NCBI RefSeq assembly: GCF_003182275.1
Contig: NZ_QGTR01000001.1
Location: forward strand, 782,130-846,129
DNA: 64,000 nucleotides
Direction: 5' to 3'
DNA from: Hoeflea marina
Lineage (GTDB): Bacteria > Pseudomonadota > Alphaproteobacteria > Rhizobiales > Rhizobiaceae
Part shown: positions 1 through 7,945 of the stretch, in pieces
How the letters are laid out: each line of letters opens with the position of its first letter
Numbering within the stretch: the stretch's first letter is position 1
Notes under the pieces: model-generated
Seen by the model: the letters and a program-made list of their open reading frames with translations, nothing else
Database searches by the model: none
What the model was told of the DNA's origin: nothing
Position numbers and translations under genes: made by a program

Positions 1-185
1 TGCTATCACCACAAATAACACTGAAATGGGTAGGCGATAACAACACGCTATAGACGAGCCTCTCCCTCTGCAATCCGGCCGGCATAGTGGAACGCGATGG
101 TTGCCTTATCAAAATGCTATTGGCAGGCGGAGGCTTGGACCGCCTAACGTCCTATCTCCCGCTTCTTCCGTATCGCGACACCCAA
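1..185. other. Upstream non-coding segment
   Basis: No convincing gene is visible here. The reading frame of the first lyase stays open upstream to about position 87, but those residues do not look like part of the CitE family, which begins close to the FLFVPADRP motif. The segment probably holds the promoter or the 3' end of an upstream operon. No clear promoter box was identified. Confidence 0.4.
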
Positions 186-1031
186 ATGCCCTTGTTGATC
201 GAGACCCCATCGCTATTCCTTTTCGTGCCGGCGGACCGTCCAGACCGATATGCCGGCGCGTTGGAGTCCGGAGCCGACGCCGTGGTCATCGATCTCGAGG
301 ACGCGGTGGCGGCCGAGACCAAATCGATTGCCAGATCAATGCTTGTCGACCGGCTTTTGTCCGTGCCGGTGGCGACGGTACCGGTGCTGGTGCGCGTCAA
401 CGGCGCCGGGACGTCGTTTCACGCGGATGATCTGGCGGCGGTTTCCTGCCTGCTGCAGGCTGGCCGGATGGCGGGGGTGATGCTGCCGAAGGCGGAGTCG
501 GCCGGGCATATCCGCGCGATTCGCGCCGGACTTGCTCTGCCAGCCGCGATTGTCGCCCTCGTGGAGACAGCGGCCGGGCTAGCCCTCGCCGACGAGATTG
601 CCGGCACGGCGGACAGGATTGCCTTCGGCTCGGTCGATTTTGCCGCCGACATCGGCTGCGACCATAGCCGCGAGGCCCTCCTGCATGCCCGCTCCCGCCT
701 GGTCATCGCCGCGCGCGCGGCGGGAATGCCGGCCCCCATCGACGGCGTCACCCGCGCGATCCGCGACGAGGAGGCCATCGAGAGCGACGCGCGTCATGGC
801 GCCGGGCTTGGCCTGAAGGGCAAGCTGCTGATCCACCCCGCCCAGATCGCGCCCGCGCGCAGAGGATTCGCACCCACCGAAGCCGAAGTGGCGTGGTCGG
901 ACCGGGTTCTGGCGGCCATGGGCAATGGCGCCGCCGTATCCCTTGATGGACAGATGGTTGATGCGCCGGTGATTGCCCGCGCCCGCCAGATTCGCAACAA
1001 TCACGACCGAACCTCGAACGGACACCCATGA
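186..1031 (+). CDS. CitE-like HpcH/HpaI aldolase/citrate lyase family protein
   Basis: About 281 aa, the normal size for stand-alone CitE-like (citramalyl-CoA/malyl-CoA lyase type) enzymes. These cleave 3-hydroxyacyl-CoA thioesters by a Mg-dependent retro-Claisen reaction. Visible signatures are FLFVPADRPDRYAGAL near the N-terminus, DAVVIDLEDAV (acidic metal/CoA site), VLVRVNG, and the late LLIHPAQI motif typical of the family. I chose ATG 186 because the family starts here; an in-frame start at 87 would add 33 unrelated residues. It overlaps the next gene by 4 bp (ATGA), so the genes are translationally coupled. With a PrpD-like protein, an acyl-CoA dehydrogenase and a mesaconyl-CoA hydratase-like protein downstream, citramalyl-CoA lyase is a reasonable guess, but beta-methylmalyl-CoA or malyl-CoA lyase cannot be excluded. 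Confidence 0.85.
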   Translation: MPLLIETPSLFLFVPADRPDRYAGALESGADAVVIDLEDAVAAETKSIARSMLVDRLLSVPVATVPVLVRVNGAGTSFHADDLAAVSCLLQAGRMAGVMLPKAESAGHIRAIRAGLALPAAIVALVETAAGLALADEIAGTADRIAFGSVDFAADIGCDHSREALLHARSRLVIAARAAGMPAPIDGVTRAIRDEEAIESDARHGAGLGLKGKLLIHPAQIAPARRGFAPTEAEVAWSDRVLAAMGNGAAVSLDGQMVDAPVIARARQIRNNHDRTSNGHP

Positions 1032-2395
1032 TGACGAAGACGACCGCGATCCTGGCCGACTATGTCGCCGGCCTCACCCATGAAGACCTGCCGGCCGACG
1101 TGCTCGAACGGGCGAGGAACCTGATGATCGACCTGGTGGCCAGCATCGTCCGCGCCGGTCATGAATCAGACTCGACGCCATCGGTGATGCGCATGATCGA
1201 TCGGCTTGGGCTGGGCGCGCCGGGCGGTGCGCGGGTGTTCGGACAGTCCCAACACTACGGACCGGCCAGCGCCGCCCTGCTCAACGGCGTGCTCGGCCAT
1301 TCGCTCGATTTCGATGACACCCACTCGGACAGTTCGCTGCATCCGAGCGCCCCTGTGGTCCCGGCGGCGCTGGCCGCCGCCGAGATGACCGGCGCATCCG
1401 GCCGCGATCTGCTCACCGCCATTGTCGCCGGCTACGAGGTCTGCTGCCGTCTCGGCAACGCGCTGGACCCCACCTCGCATTACGCACGCGGCTTTCACCC
1501 GACCGCCACCGCCGGCACATTCGGGGCCGCCGCTGCCGCCGGCAAACTGCTCGGCCTTGATGCGATTGGGCTTGAATCAGCCTTCGGTGTGGCGGCAAGC
1601 CAGGCAGCCGGATCGCTGCAGTTCCTGGTCAACGGCGCCTGGAACAAGCGCTACCAGGTGGGCGCGGCAGCGATGAACGGGCTGATTGCAGCGACGCTGG
1701 CGGCCGAAGGCTTCATCGGCGCCGCCGACGCGATCGAAGGTGGGCACGGATTCCTGCACGGCTACACCGACAATCCCCGGCCAGACATGGCGATCGCCGG
1801 TCTTGGGTCTGTCTACGAAACCATGAAGATCGGCATGAAGCCTTATCCGAGCTGCCGCTACACCCATGCCGCCATTGACGGGCTGCTGGCCCTGCGCGGC
1901 GAACAGGGCTGGTCCGGCGATGATATCCTCGGCGTGACCATCGGCCTGCACCGCAACGGCATCGTGCTCACCGGCGCGCCGCTGGCCGAGAAGCGGCGGC
2001 CGCAAAACGTCGTCGACGGCCAGTTCTCCATGCCGTTCACCGCCGCGATCGCGCTGCACCAGGGCCGTTTCGGCTGGGACGACTACGCCCTGCTCGGAGA
2101 TCCCGCGGTGGAAGCCATCGCCGCCCGGGTCGATGTCTGCCGGGACGACCGGCTCGAAGGCAAGCGGCATCCTTTCGGCGCCCATGTCGCCGTGCGCACC
2201 GCCACCGGCATTCACACGCGCATGATGCCTGATCCGTCGGGAGAACCGGACAGCTTCCCGCCGCCCGCGCACATGGAAGATAAATTCATGGCGCTCGTCC
2301 GACCGGTGCTCGGCAACCGCGCCTCCGACCTCTATGCGCGTCTCGCCGGCATCGAGGCTGTCGAGGACATCCGCGAACTCCTCGACCAGGCATGA
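1028..2395 (+). CDS. MmgE/PrpD family protein
   Basis: 455 aa, full length for the MmgE/PrpD family. The family includes 2-methylcitrate dehydratase and cis-aconitate decarboxylase (the itaconate-forming enzyme). Features include the N-terminal helical domain with ARNLMIDLVAS, the signature region GHSLDFDDTHSDSSLHPSAP, and the second motif KPYPSCRYTHAAID near residue 275. Bacterial members act as dehydratases or isomerases on branched di- and tricarboxylates. No prpB/prpC genes are nearby, so a methylcitrate-cycle role is unlikely. The operon context (CitE-like lyase, CoA hydratase) favours a C5/C6 branched dicarboxylate. The start overlaps the stop of the preceding gene. The exact reaction cannot be assigned from sequence. 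Confidence 0.85.
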   Translation: MMTKTTAILADYVAGLTHEDLPADVLERARNLMIDLVASIVRAGHESDSTPSVMRMIDRLGLGAPGGARVFGQSQHYGPASAALLNGVLGHSLDFDDTHSDSSLHPSAPVVPAALAAAEMTGASGRDLLTAIVAGYEVCCRLGNALDPTSHYARGFHPTATAGTFGAAAAAGKLLGLDAIGLESAFGVAASQAAGSLQFLVNGAWNKRYQVGAAAMNGLIAATLAAEGFIGAADAIEGGHGFLHGYTDNPRPDMAIAGLGSVYETMKIGMKPYPSCRYTHAAIDGLLALRGEQGWSGDDILGVTIGLHRNGIVLTGAPLAEKRRPQNVVDGQFSMPFTAAIALHQGRFGWDDYALLGDPAVEAIAARVDVCRDDRLEGKRHPFGAHVAVRTATGIHTRMMPDPSGEPDSFPPPAHMEDKFMALVRPVLGNRASDLYARLAGIEAVEDIRELLDQA

Positions 2396-2493
2396 TGGCC
2401 ATATCTAGGAAGTATGGATGATCTCACCTTATCCTATTTGAAGTTATGGCGGCGCCACCCTAACGTCCGGTGGACTGCAATTGAGGATCGACC

Positions 2494-3654
2494 ATGTCCG
2501 GGACTGGTGAGGAATACGCCGAGATTCGCGCGGAAGTGGCCAAGTTGTGCGCCGGTTTTGCGGGTGACTACTGGCAGCGTCTCGAGCGCGACAACACCTA
2601 TCCGGCGGAGTTCGTCGCAGCCCTGACGGATGCGGGCTACCTGGCCGCGCTGATTCCGGAGGAATATGGCGGCTCCGGGCTGCCGCTCTCGGCGGCCGCA
2701 GCAATTCTCGAGGAAATCCAGCGTTCCGGCGGCAACGGCGGCGCCTGCCATGCGCAGATGTACATCATGGGCGCCATCCTCAGGCATGGCAGCGAGGCGC
2801 AGAAGCAGCAATACCTGCCGGAGATCGCCGCCGGGCGCCTCAGGCTGCAGGCCTTCGGCGTCACCGAGCCGACAAGCGGCACCGACACGACGTCGATCAA
2901 GACCTTCGCCGCGCGGGACGGCGACGACTATGTCGTCAATGGCCAGAAGATCTGGACCTCGCGGGCCGAATACTCCGACCTGATGCTGCTGCTCGCCCGC
3001 ACCACGCCGCGCGACGCGGTGGCAAAGCGCACCGAGGGGCTCTCCGTCTTCATCGTCGACATGCGCGAGGCGCAGAAGGCCGGCATGAGCATTCGCCCGA
3101 TCCGGACCATGATGAACCATTCGACCACGGAGGTGTTCTTCGACAATGTCCGCATTCCCGCCGCCAATCTGATCGGCGAAGAGGGAAAGGGCTTTCGCTA
3201 CATCCTCTCTGGCATGAATGCCGAGCGAATTCTGATTGCCGCCGAATGCGTCGGCGACGCCAAATGGTTCATAGAGAAGTCGAGTGCCTATGCCAGGGAG
3301 CGGGTCGTCTTCGGCCGGCCGATCGGCCAGAACCAGGGCATCCAGTTTCCCATAGCGCGCGCCTACGCGCAGATGAAGGCCGCCGATCTGATGGTCCGGG
3401 ATGCCTGCCGGCGCTATGAAGAGGGCGAGAATTGCGGCGAGGAAGCCAATATCGCCAAGCTCCTGGCTGCGGACGCCTCCTGGGCCGCCGCGGAAGCCTG
3501 CGTTCAGACCCATGGCGGCTTTGCCTTCGCCGAGGAATACGATGTCGAACGCAAGTTCCGAGAGACCCGGCTCTACCAGGTGGCACCGATCTCGACCAAT
3601 CTGATCCTGAGCTACATCGCCGAGCATGTGCTCGGCATGCCGCGATCCTATTGA
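2494..3654 (+). CDS. acyl-CoA dehydrogenase family protein
   Basis: 386 aa with the standard three-domain acyl-CoA dehydrogenase layout. Visible are FGVTEPTSGTDTTSIKT (FAD/substrate loop), VVNGQKIWTSRAEYSDLMLLLART in the beta domain, RVVFGRPIGQNQGIQFPIARAYA, and the C-terminal QTHGGFAFAEEYDVERKFRETRLYQVAPIS. It oxidises an acyl-CoA to the 2,3-enoyl-CoA and passes electrons to ETF. GAGGA precedes ATG 2494 at good spacing. It is 98 bp downstream of the PrpD-like gene and 16 bp upstream of the hydratase, so it is probably co-transcribed. At 386 aa it is too short to be classical methylsuccinyl-CoA dehydrogenase (about 550 aa). The substrate is unknown, but a branched dicarboxyl- or monocarboxyl-CoA fits the neighbours. 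Confidence 0.85.
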   Translation: MSGTGEEYAEIRAEVAKLCAGFAGDYWQRLERDNTYPAEFVAALTDAGYLAALIPEEYGGSGLPLSAAAAILEEIQRSGGNGGACHAQMYIMGAILRHGSEAQKQQYLPEIAAGRLRLQAFGVTEPTSGTDTTSIKTFAARDGDDYVVNGQKIWTSRAEYSDLMLLLARTTPRDAVAKRTEGLSVFIVDMREAQKAGMSIRPIRTMMNHSTTEVFFDNVRIPAANLIGEEGKGFRYILSGMNAERILIAAECVGDAKWFIEKSSAYARERVVFGRPIGQNQGIQFPIARAYAQMKAADLMVRDACRRYEEGENCGEEANIAKLLAADASWAAAEACVQTHGGFAFAEEYDVERKFRETRLYQVAPISTNLILSYIAEHVLGMPRSY

Positions 3655-3670
3655 CCCTGGGAGATCAGGC

Positions 3671-4534
3671 ATGAGTGCACTCGACATCGAACACCTTCGC
3701 GGCTGGATCGGCCGCACCCAGGAGAAAAGCGACACGGTCTCGCCGCGGCTGGTCGAGAGCTTCAATGCCCTCTTCGACGCCGAATCCGGCATCGCGGCCG
3801 GCGACATCGCGCCGCTCGGCATTCACTGGTGCCTGGCGCCAGACATCGCCCCGATGCATGTGCTGGGCCCGGACGGCCATCCGGCTCGCGGCGGCTTCCT
3901 GCCGCCGGTGCCGCTGCAGCGACGCATGTGGGCGGGCGGACGGATGCAGTCTCCCGGCGACATACGGGTGGGCGACATCGTCACCAGGCGCTCGCGGATC
4001 GAGGACGTGACCGAGAAGTCCGGCCGCTCCGGCCCGCTTGTGTTCGTGACCGTCCGTCATGATTATGTGACGCCGCGCGGCGTGGCGCTCGGCGAGCGGC
4101 AGGATATCGTCTACCGCGACCGGGAGACCGGCGGCACCGGCCGGACCGCCCCCACGACCGGTCCCGGTCCAGAGCCGATCCGGGCCGAGCATTCGCGCCA
4201 GATCAAGGCCTCGCCGACCTTGCTCTTCCGCTATTCGGCACTGACGTTCAACGGCCACCGCATTCACTACGACCTGCCCTATGCCATGGATGTGGAGCAG
4301 TATCCGGGCCTGGTCTTCCATGGTCCGCTGCAGGCGACCTGTCTCATGCGCCTGGCGGCGGAGATCGCCGGTACCCCGCTTGCAAGTTTCGACTACCGCT
4401 CGGTGGCGCCGTTGTATGCGGGTGGCGAAATCTCGCTCCATGCGGCGGAGAGTCAAGCTGGGCTCGACCTGTGGGTCGCCGACGCCTCGCACAATGTCAC
4501 GATGAAGGCCACGGCGGTTCTTTGCGCTGGATGA
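3671..4534 (+). CDS. FAS1-like/MaoC hot-dog dehydratase, mesaconyl-C4-CoA or itaconyl-CoA hydratase-like
   Basis: About 287 aa, a double hot-dog protein of the HTD2/mesaconyl-C4-CoA hydratase group, which also includes itaconyl-CoA hydratase. Typical stretches are the N-terminal LRGWIGRTQEKSDTVSP, GGFLPPVPLQRRMWAGGRM in the FAS1-like N-terminal domain, and LLFRYSALTFNGHRIHYDLPYA in the C-terminal MaoC half (the HRIHYD catalytic signature). It would hydrate a C5 enoyl-CoA to citramalyl-CoA or methylmalyl-CoA, giving the substrate for the CitE-like lyase at the operon start. ATG 3671 has GGGAGA upstream. An upstream start at 3626 lies inside the acyl-CoA dehydrogenase and was rejected. Confidence 0.8.
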   Translation: MSALDIEHLRGWIGRTQEKSDTVSPRLVESFNALFDAESGIAAGDIAPLGIHWCLAPDIAPMHVLGPDGHPARGGFLPPVPLQRRMWAGGRMQSPGDIRVGDIVTRRSRIEDVTEKSGRSGPLVFVTVRHDYVTPRGVALGERQDIVYRDRETGGTGRTAPTTGPGPEPIRAEHSRQIKASPTLLFRYSALTFNGHRIHYDLPYAMDVEQYPGLVFHGPLQATCLMRLAAEIAGTPLASFDYRSVAPLYAGGEISLHAAESQAGLDLWVADASHNVTMKATAVLCAG

Positions 4535-4713
4535 AGCAAGCCGCGTCCCGCAGCGACAGCCCCGGGGCGACCGAGTCAAGCGGATCCCGTCCGTTCACTT
4601 CGCCGAAACCGCCCAGTGCCCGCATGTCTGTGTTGCTGAATATCCTGATTGTGATACTGTAGAGATGCGAAAACCATTGCAAATTGCGGGAAATTTGGGC
4701 GAGGAGACATACT

Positions 4714-5409
4714 GTGTCCGACAGTTCGGCACCTTACATCTTGTCTTTGCTTGTGGCAGGTCTGGGGTGGCTCATCAATTCGTCGGTTGCGGAGTTCAAG
4801 GCGCTCAATCTCATCGAGTATGAGTTGACCCGGGTCGAGGCTGACTACAAGGGAAGCCGCCAAGCCTACGTCAACATCGACATCTCCAACCGCTCCTATT
4901 CGAAGGCGCTGCTGAGTGGCGCTTTCACATTCATATGCGTTGAGGCCGACCGCGACAGTTGTTTCGGCCATTCCGGCGGCTCGGCTGACAAGCCACTGGA
5001 CACTGACCTGATCACGTTCCAGCCGCTTGAAGGGGTAGGAATGAAATCCAGGACACGAGTGGATGGAGGCGTATCGCAGCTTTCTGGGGATGCCCGGATC
5101 ATGCCCCAGTCGGCAGTGCGATACCGGGTCATGGTCACCAGACCGGATCAGGAGTTCCTCGTCCTCCTCGATTATCCCGCCACTGCCGTTGATGCGTCCG
5201 CCCTGCAATTCAGAGAGGGCTCGTCGCTTGAAGGCTGGGTGGTGCGCAATTACCTCACCATTCTGCTGACGGGGTTCATCATCGTGTCCGTCATACTGGC
5301 GCTGTGGTTTGCGACCGCGTTCCTGGCCGCCGTCGGCGCCCGGCTTCGGCCGTCTCCACCCCCTGCCAAGCAAGCGGAGAAACATGATGTCCATATCAGC
5401 TTCACTTGA
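4714..5409 (+). CDS. hypothetical membrane protein with N- and C-terminal TM segments
   Basis: About 231 aa, not recognised. GTG 4714 was chosen because GAGGAG lies 7 bp upstream; the TTG at 4684 has no site. A hydrophobic segment (PYILSLLVAGLGWLI) sits at the N-terminus and a stronger one (YLTILLTGFIIVSVILALW) near residues 180-205. Between them is a soluble, probably periplasmic, domain of about 140 residues with two cysteines (FICVEADRDSCFGH). The C-terminus is short and basic. The gene overlaps the following secreted-protein gene by 26 bp, so the two are probably expressed together. There is no homology on which to base a function. Confidence 0.65.
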   Translation: MSDSSAPYILSLLVAGLGWLINSSVAEFKALNLIEYELTRVEADYKGSRQAYVNIDISNRSYSKALLSGAFTFICVEADRDSCFGHSGGSADKPLDTDLITFQPLEGVGMKSRTRVDGGVSQLSGDARIMPQSAVRYRVMVTRPDQEFLVLLDYPATAVDASALQFREGSSLEGWVVRNYLTILLTGFIIVSVILALWFATAFLAAVGARLRPSPPPAKQAEKHDVHISFT

Positions 5410-6286
5410 ATTCAGAGTGGCTGTTGCTTTCTTGGCCTTCGGCTGGATGCCGGCCGTCGCCGAGGGCCAGGCGACGGCCGCCACCGCCGCGTCGGGCAAA
5501 ACCGTTCGCATCGTGACCAGGACATCAGGCGGCGCGGAGGTTTGGGCAGAAGTAAAGCAGAAGCGGCTCGACGGCGAAGTGTCCGACGTCTCCTACATTC
5601 GCCATGTAAAAGGCCTAGCGGAGATCTACGCTCCGTCGTGCGACGCAACCCTGTATTTCAACGCCTATACCACCAAGCTGGGGGTCAACAATCCCGAAGG
5701 CGAACGCTGGTTGCCTTGCGCCCAACCCGAGGTCACCTTCAGTGATTTCGAGCTGATGACGGCGACCATCCTTTATCGCGACAAGCGCTTCTCCGATCCG
5801 GCGACGTGGCAGAAGGCCTTCGGTGGTGTCGTGACCGACAGCACCCTGCCCGATCAACTGGCCGAAGCCTTTGCGAACAAAGAGTACGGCCGGGTTGCCA
5901 TCATCAGCACCGAACTCAAGGAACAGTTCAGGACGGCAGGCAAGGTCGAAGAGGCAGGTTTCTTTTATGGCATCGCCATCGATGCAGGCGCGCGCGGCGC
6001 CGTGGCCAAGCTCGACCTGCCGATCAGCGACGAGACGCTTGAAACGTTCGCCTATTTTGACGACCGGCCGGAGCTCACCACTGAGGCCAAGGGCTGGCTC
6101 GGAGACTACCAGATCAAAGATCTTGGGGTAAGCGCTGGAGCCCAAAATCTCGGCAAGCTCGACTGGAAGACCATGCGGTCCCTGCAGGGTGGGGACAGCG
6201 CCAATGTCGAACTCTACAAGGTACCCGACGGGGCCATTGCGAATTTCGATCCCGATGTATTCATCAATCGCAAGCCTGTCATGTAG
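5384..6286 (+). CDS. hypothetical secreted protein
   Basis: About 300 aa, family not recognised. It begins with a likely Sec signal peptide (hydrophobic core VAVAFLAFGWMPAVAEG), and two start codons lie at 5384 and 5387 behind GCGGAGA. The mature part has two cysteines spaced by about 27 residues (APSCDATLYF and LPCAQPEV), which could form a disulfide. No catalytic motif was seen. Its 5' end overlaps the preceding membrane-protein gene, suggesting a two-gene envelope unit. It converges on the DUF2235 gene, with about 200 bp of non-coding DNA between them. Confidence 0.65.
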   Translation: MMSISASLEFRVAVAFLAFGWMPAVAEGQATAATAASGKTVRIVTRTSGGAEVWAEVKQKRLDGEVSDVSYIRHVKGLAEIYAPSCDATLYFNAYTTKLGVNNPEGERWLPCAQPEVTFSDFELMTATILYRDKRFSDPATWQKAFGGVVTDSTLPDQLAEAFANKEYGRVAIISTELKEQFRTAGKVEEAGFFYGIAIDAGARGAVAKLDLPISDETLETFAYFDDRPELTTEAKGWLGDYQIKDLGVSAGAQNLGKLDWKTMRSLQGGDSANVELYKVPDGAIANFDPDVFINRKPVM

Positions 6287-6494
6287 ACAGCACCGCAGCC
6301 GCGCCTCGCACGTGCTCCTCCGATCTGTCAGCTGTCTTGTTGAAGCCAATGCGCGAGTCGGCAAGGCTAAAGCCAGATCGATATGGATGGGAGGGTCCGA
6401 GAATATCCCGCGGCGGGGGCCACAATTCGGCTCTTATGCGGGTGGCACCGTTTCCCCCTCGTTGGCGCAGCCGCCACGATCGGGCACGCTGCCG

Positions 6495-7730
6495 TCATGG
6501 CGTTCGCCGTTCTGCTCCTTCACCGCGCAGATTCCCCGGCCTGTAGCCGGCGACGGACGTCGTCCGGTCGCGGACGGACGGATGAATCCTCGCGTTCGCC
6601 GGGATGTGCCGTGGCTCCGACAACGGCAGGTACCAACCCAGGAATGACCGCCTCCCGGGCCACTGCCGCAGGTGGACAGACTTTGGAACATATTCGAGAA
6701 GTCGCCACCAGACGCTCATCGAATCGTGAAGCTTCGCCGCCGCGTCCGGGGCCGGATAGAGGTATTCCGTGCTTGAACTGAAAGCCCTGATGCCGGTGAC
6801 ATAGTCCGCCATGCGATCGAAGACCGCCAGGCCGCAGGACTTGGCCTCCTGGATCATCCAGATCAGCGGGAACTGCGAGATGCCGCTGTCCTTGCGGGCA
6901 TGGCCGCCGCCGACGTCGCTGTGATAGCCGCTGAACCACATCTCCACCGCATCCTGGGGATCAGGCGTCCCCCGGGAATGGATGTTGGGCTGAAACCGCT
7001 GCCCCTGCTCCCAGTCGTCCGGACGGAACATGCGTCGTCGTTCATCGATGGATATCGCATGCCGGAACGTCCGCACCGCGGGATTGCTGAGCGTGTGCGG
7101 CAGTTTTTCCGAAACAAGCGGAGGCCAGAGGCCTCCGGCATTGGGCACAAGCACCGAAGAGACGGTGTCGAACACACCCAGAAACGTCACAGACCCTGTG
7201 CGGGTCCCGGCAACCCGGCGGAAATTGGCGCCCTCGCCCTCGTAGCCATCGCCGCCCGAGGTGCCGGCTCCGCTCGACGTCGATCGGGACTGCTTGTAGG
7301 CCGTCAGGGCCGCGCCCGCCAGATGGATCTGTTCAGGTCGCAGGATGCCGATCTCGTAGATCAGCCCCGCAAGCACCCGCGCCGTGTGGGCGCCGCGGCT
7401 GAACCCGAAGATGAAGATCCTGTCGCGGATCGTCGCTTTGCCGCTTCCGGACTCGGCATAATGGGCGACGATGAACTCGTAGGCCTTGAGCACGTTGCCA
7501 TCGAGGCCCAGGCCGAAGGCCAGGCCGAGAATATTCCTGAATTCCTGCCAGCGCCGGCCCCAGGCCCGAACCTGCCCGAGCGTGCCGACACCCTGGTCGT
7601 AGAAGACAAGCTGCTCGTCATTCTTTTCCAGCGTCCGGTAAAGCTTGAGCACATTGGAGAGGTTTTCCTCGATCTGGTTTCCCGTGCCATCGAGGCAGAT
7701 CACGATGTTCTTCGGCTCTGGCGCTTCCAT
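6495..7730 (-). CDS. DUF2235 alpha/beta-hydrolase domain protein
   Basis: 411 aa, stand-alone DUF2235 protein. The start has NIVICLDGTGNQIEENLSNV, the usual first strand of the family. The nucleophile elbow GFSRGAHTARVLAGLI lies around residue 120, with Ser in G-F-S-R-G. A late conserved part includes FSGYHSDVGGGHA, a candidate Asp/His catalytic region. The family covers uncharacterised hydrolases and the Tle1 phospholipase effectors of type VI secretion. Here there is no VgrG, PAAR, immunity gene or other T6SS component within the window, so an effector role is not supported. It is divergent from kup and convergent with the two unknown envelope genes. Confidence 0.8.
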   Translation of the reverse strand: MEAPEPKNIVICLDGTGNQIEENLSNVLKLYRTLEKNDEQLVFYDQGVGTLGQVRAWGRRWQEFRNILGLAFGLGLDGNVLKAYEFIVAHYAESGSGKATIRDRIFIFGFSRGAHTARVLAGLIYEIGILRPEQIHLAGAALTAYKQSRSTSSGAGTSGGDGYEGEGANFRRVAGTRTGSVTFLGVFDTVSSVLVPNAGGLWPPLVSEKLPHTLSNPAVRTFRHAISIDERRRMFRPDDWEQGQRFQPNIHSRGTPDPQDAVEMWFSGYHSDVGGGHARKDSGISQFPLIWMIQEAKSCGLAVFDRMADYVTGIRAFSSSTEYLYPAPDAAAKLHDSMSVWWRLLEYVPKSVHLRQWPGRRSFLGWYLPLSEPRHIPANARIHPSVRDRTTSVAGYRPGNLRGEGAERRTP

Positions 7731-7945
7731 CCGATATTTCCCCGTTCAGCAGAACTGTACTTTGAAACGCGCAGAATGTCTTGCCGAACCTGTCAGGATG
7801 CCATTGGCCGCGTGGCGGAACCAGGTCGGGCTGCCGGCTCCGATGGACTGCTGCGGGCCGCTCGAAAGATTTCCGTGTCATGCCGGTTCCAATTCCCGTC
7901 CAATCGCCCTAGGTCTTTGACATCAGCGACACGGAAGGGCCATGC

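Noticed and set aside
6495-7730. Type VI secretion effector
   Set aside because: The DUF2235 domain alone is insufficient; no VgrG, PAAR, Hcp or immunity gene is visible.
7731-7945. Potassium-related riboswitch before kup
   Set aside because: No conserved riboswitch core or convincing secondary structure could be recognised by eye.
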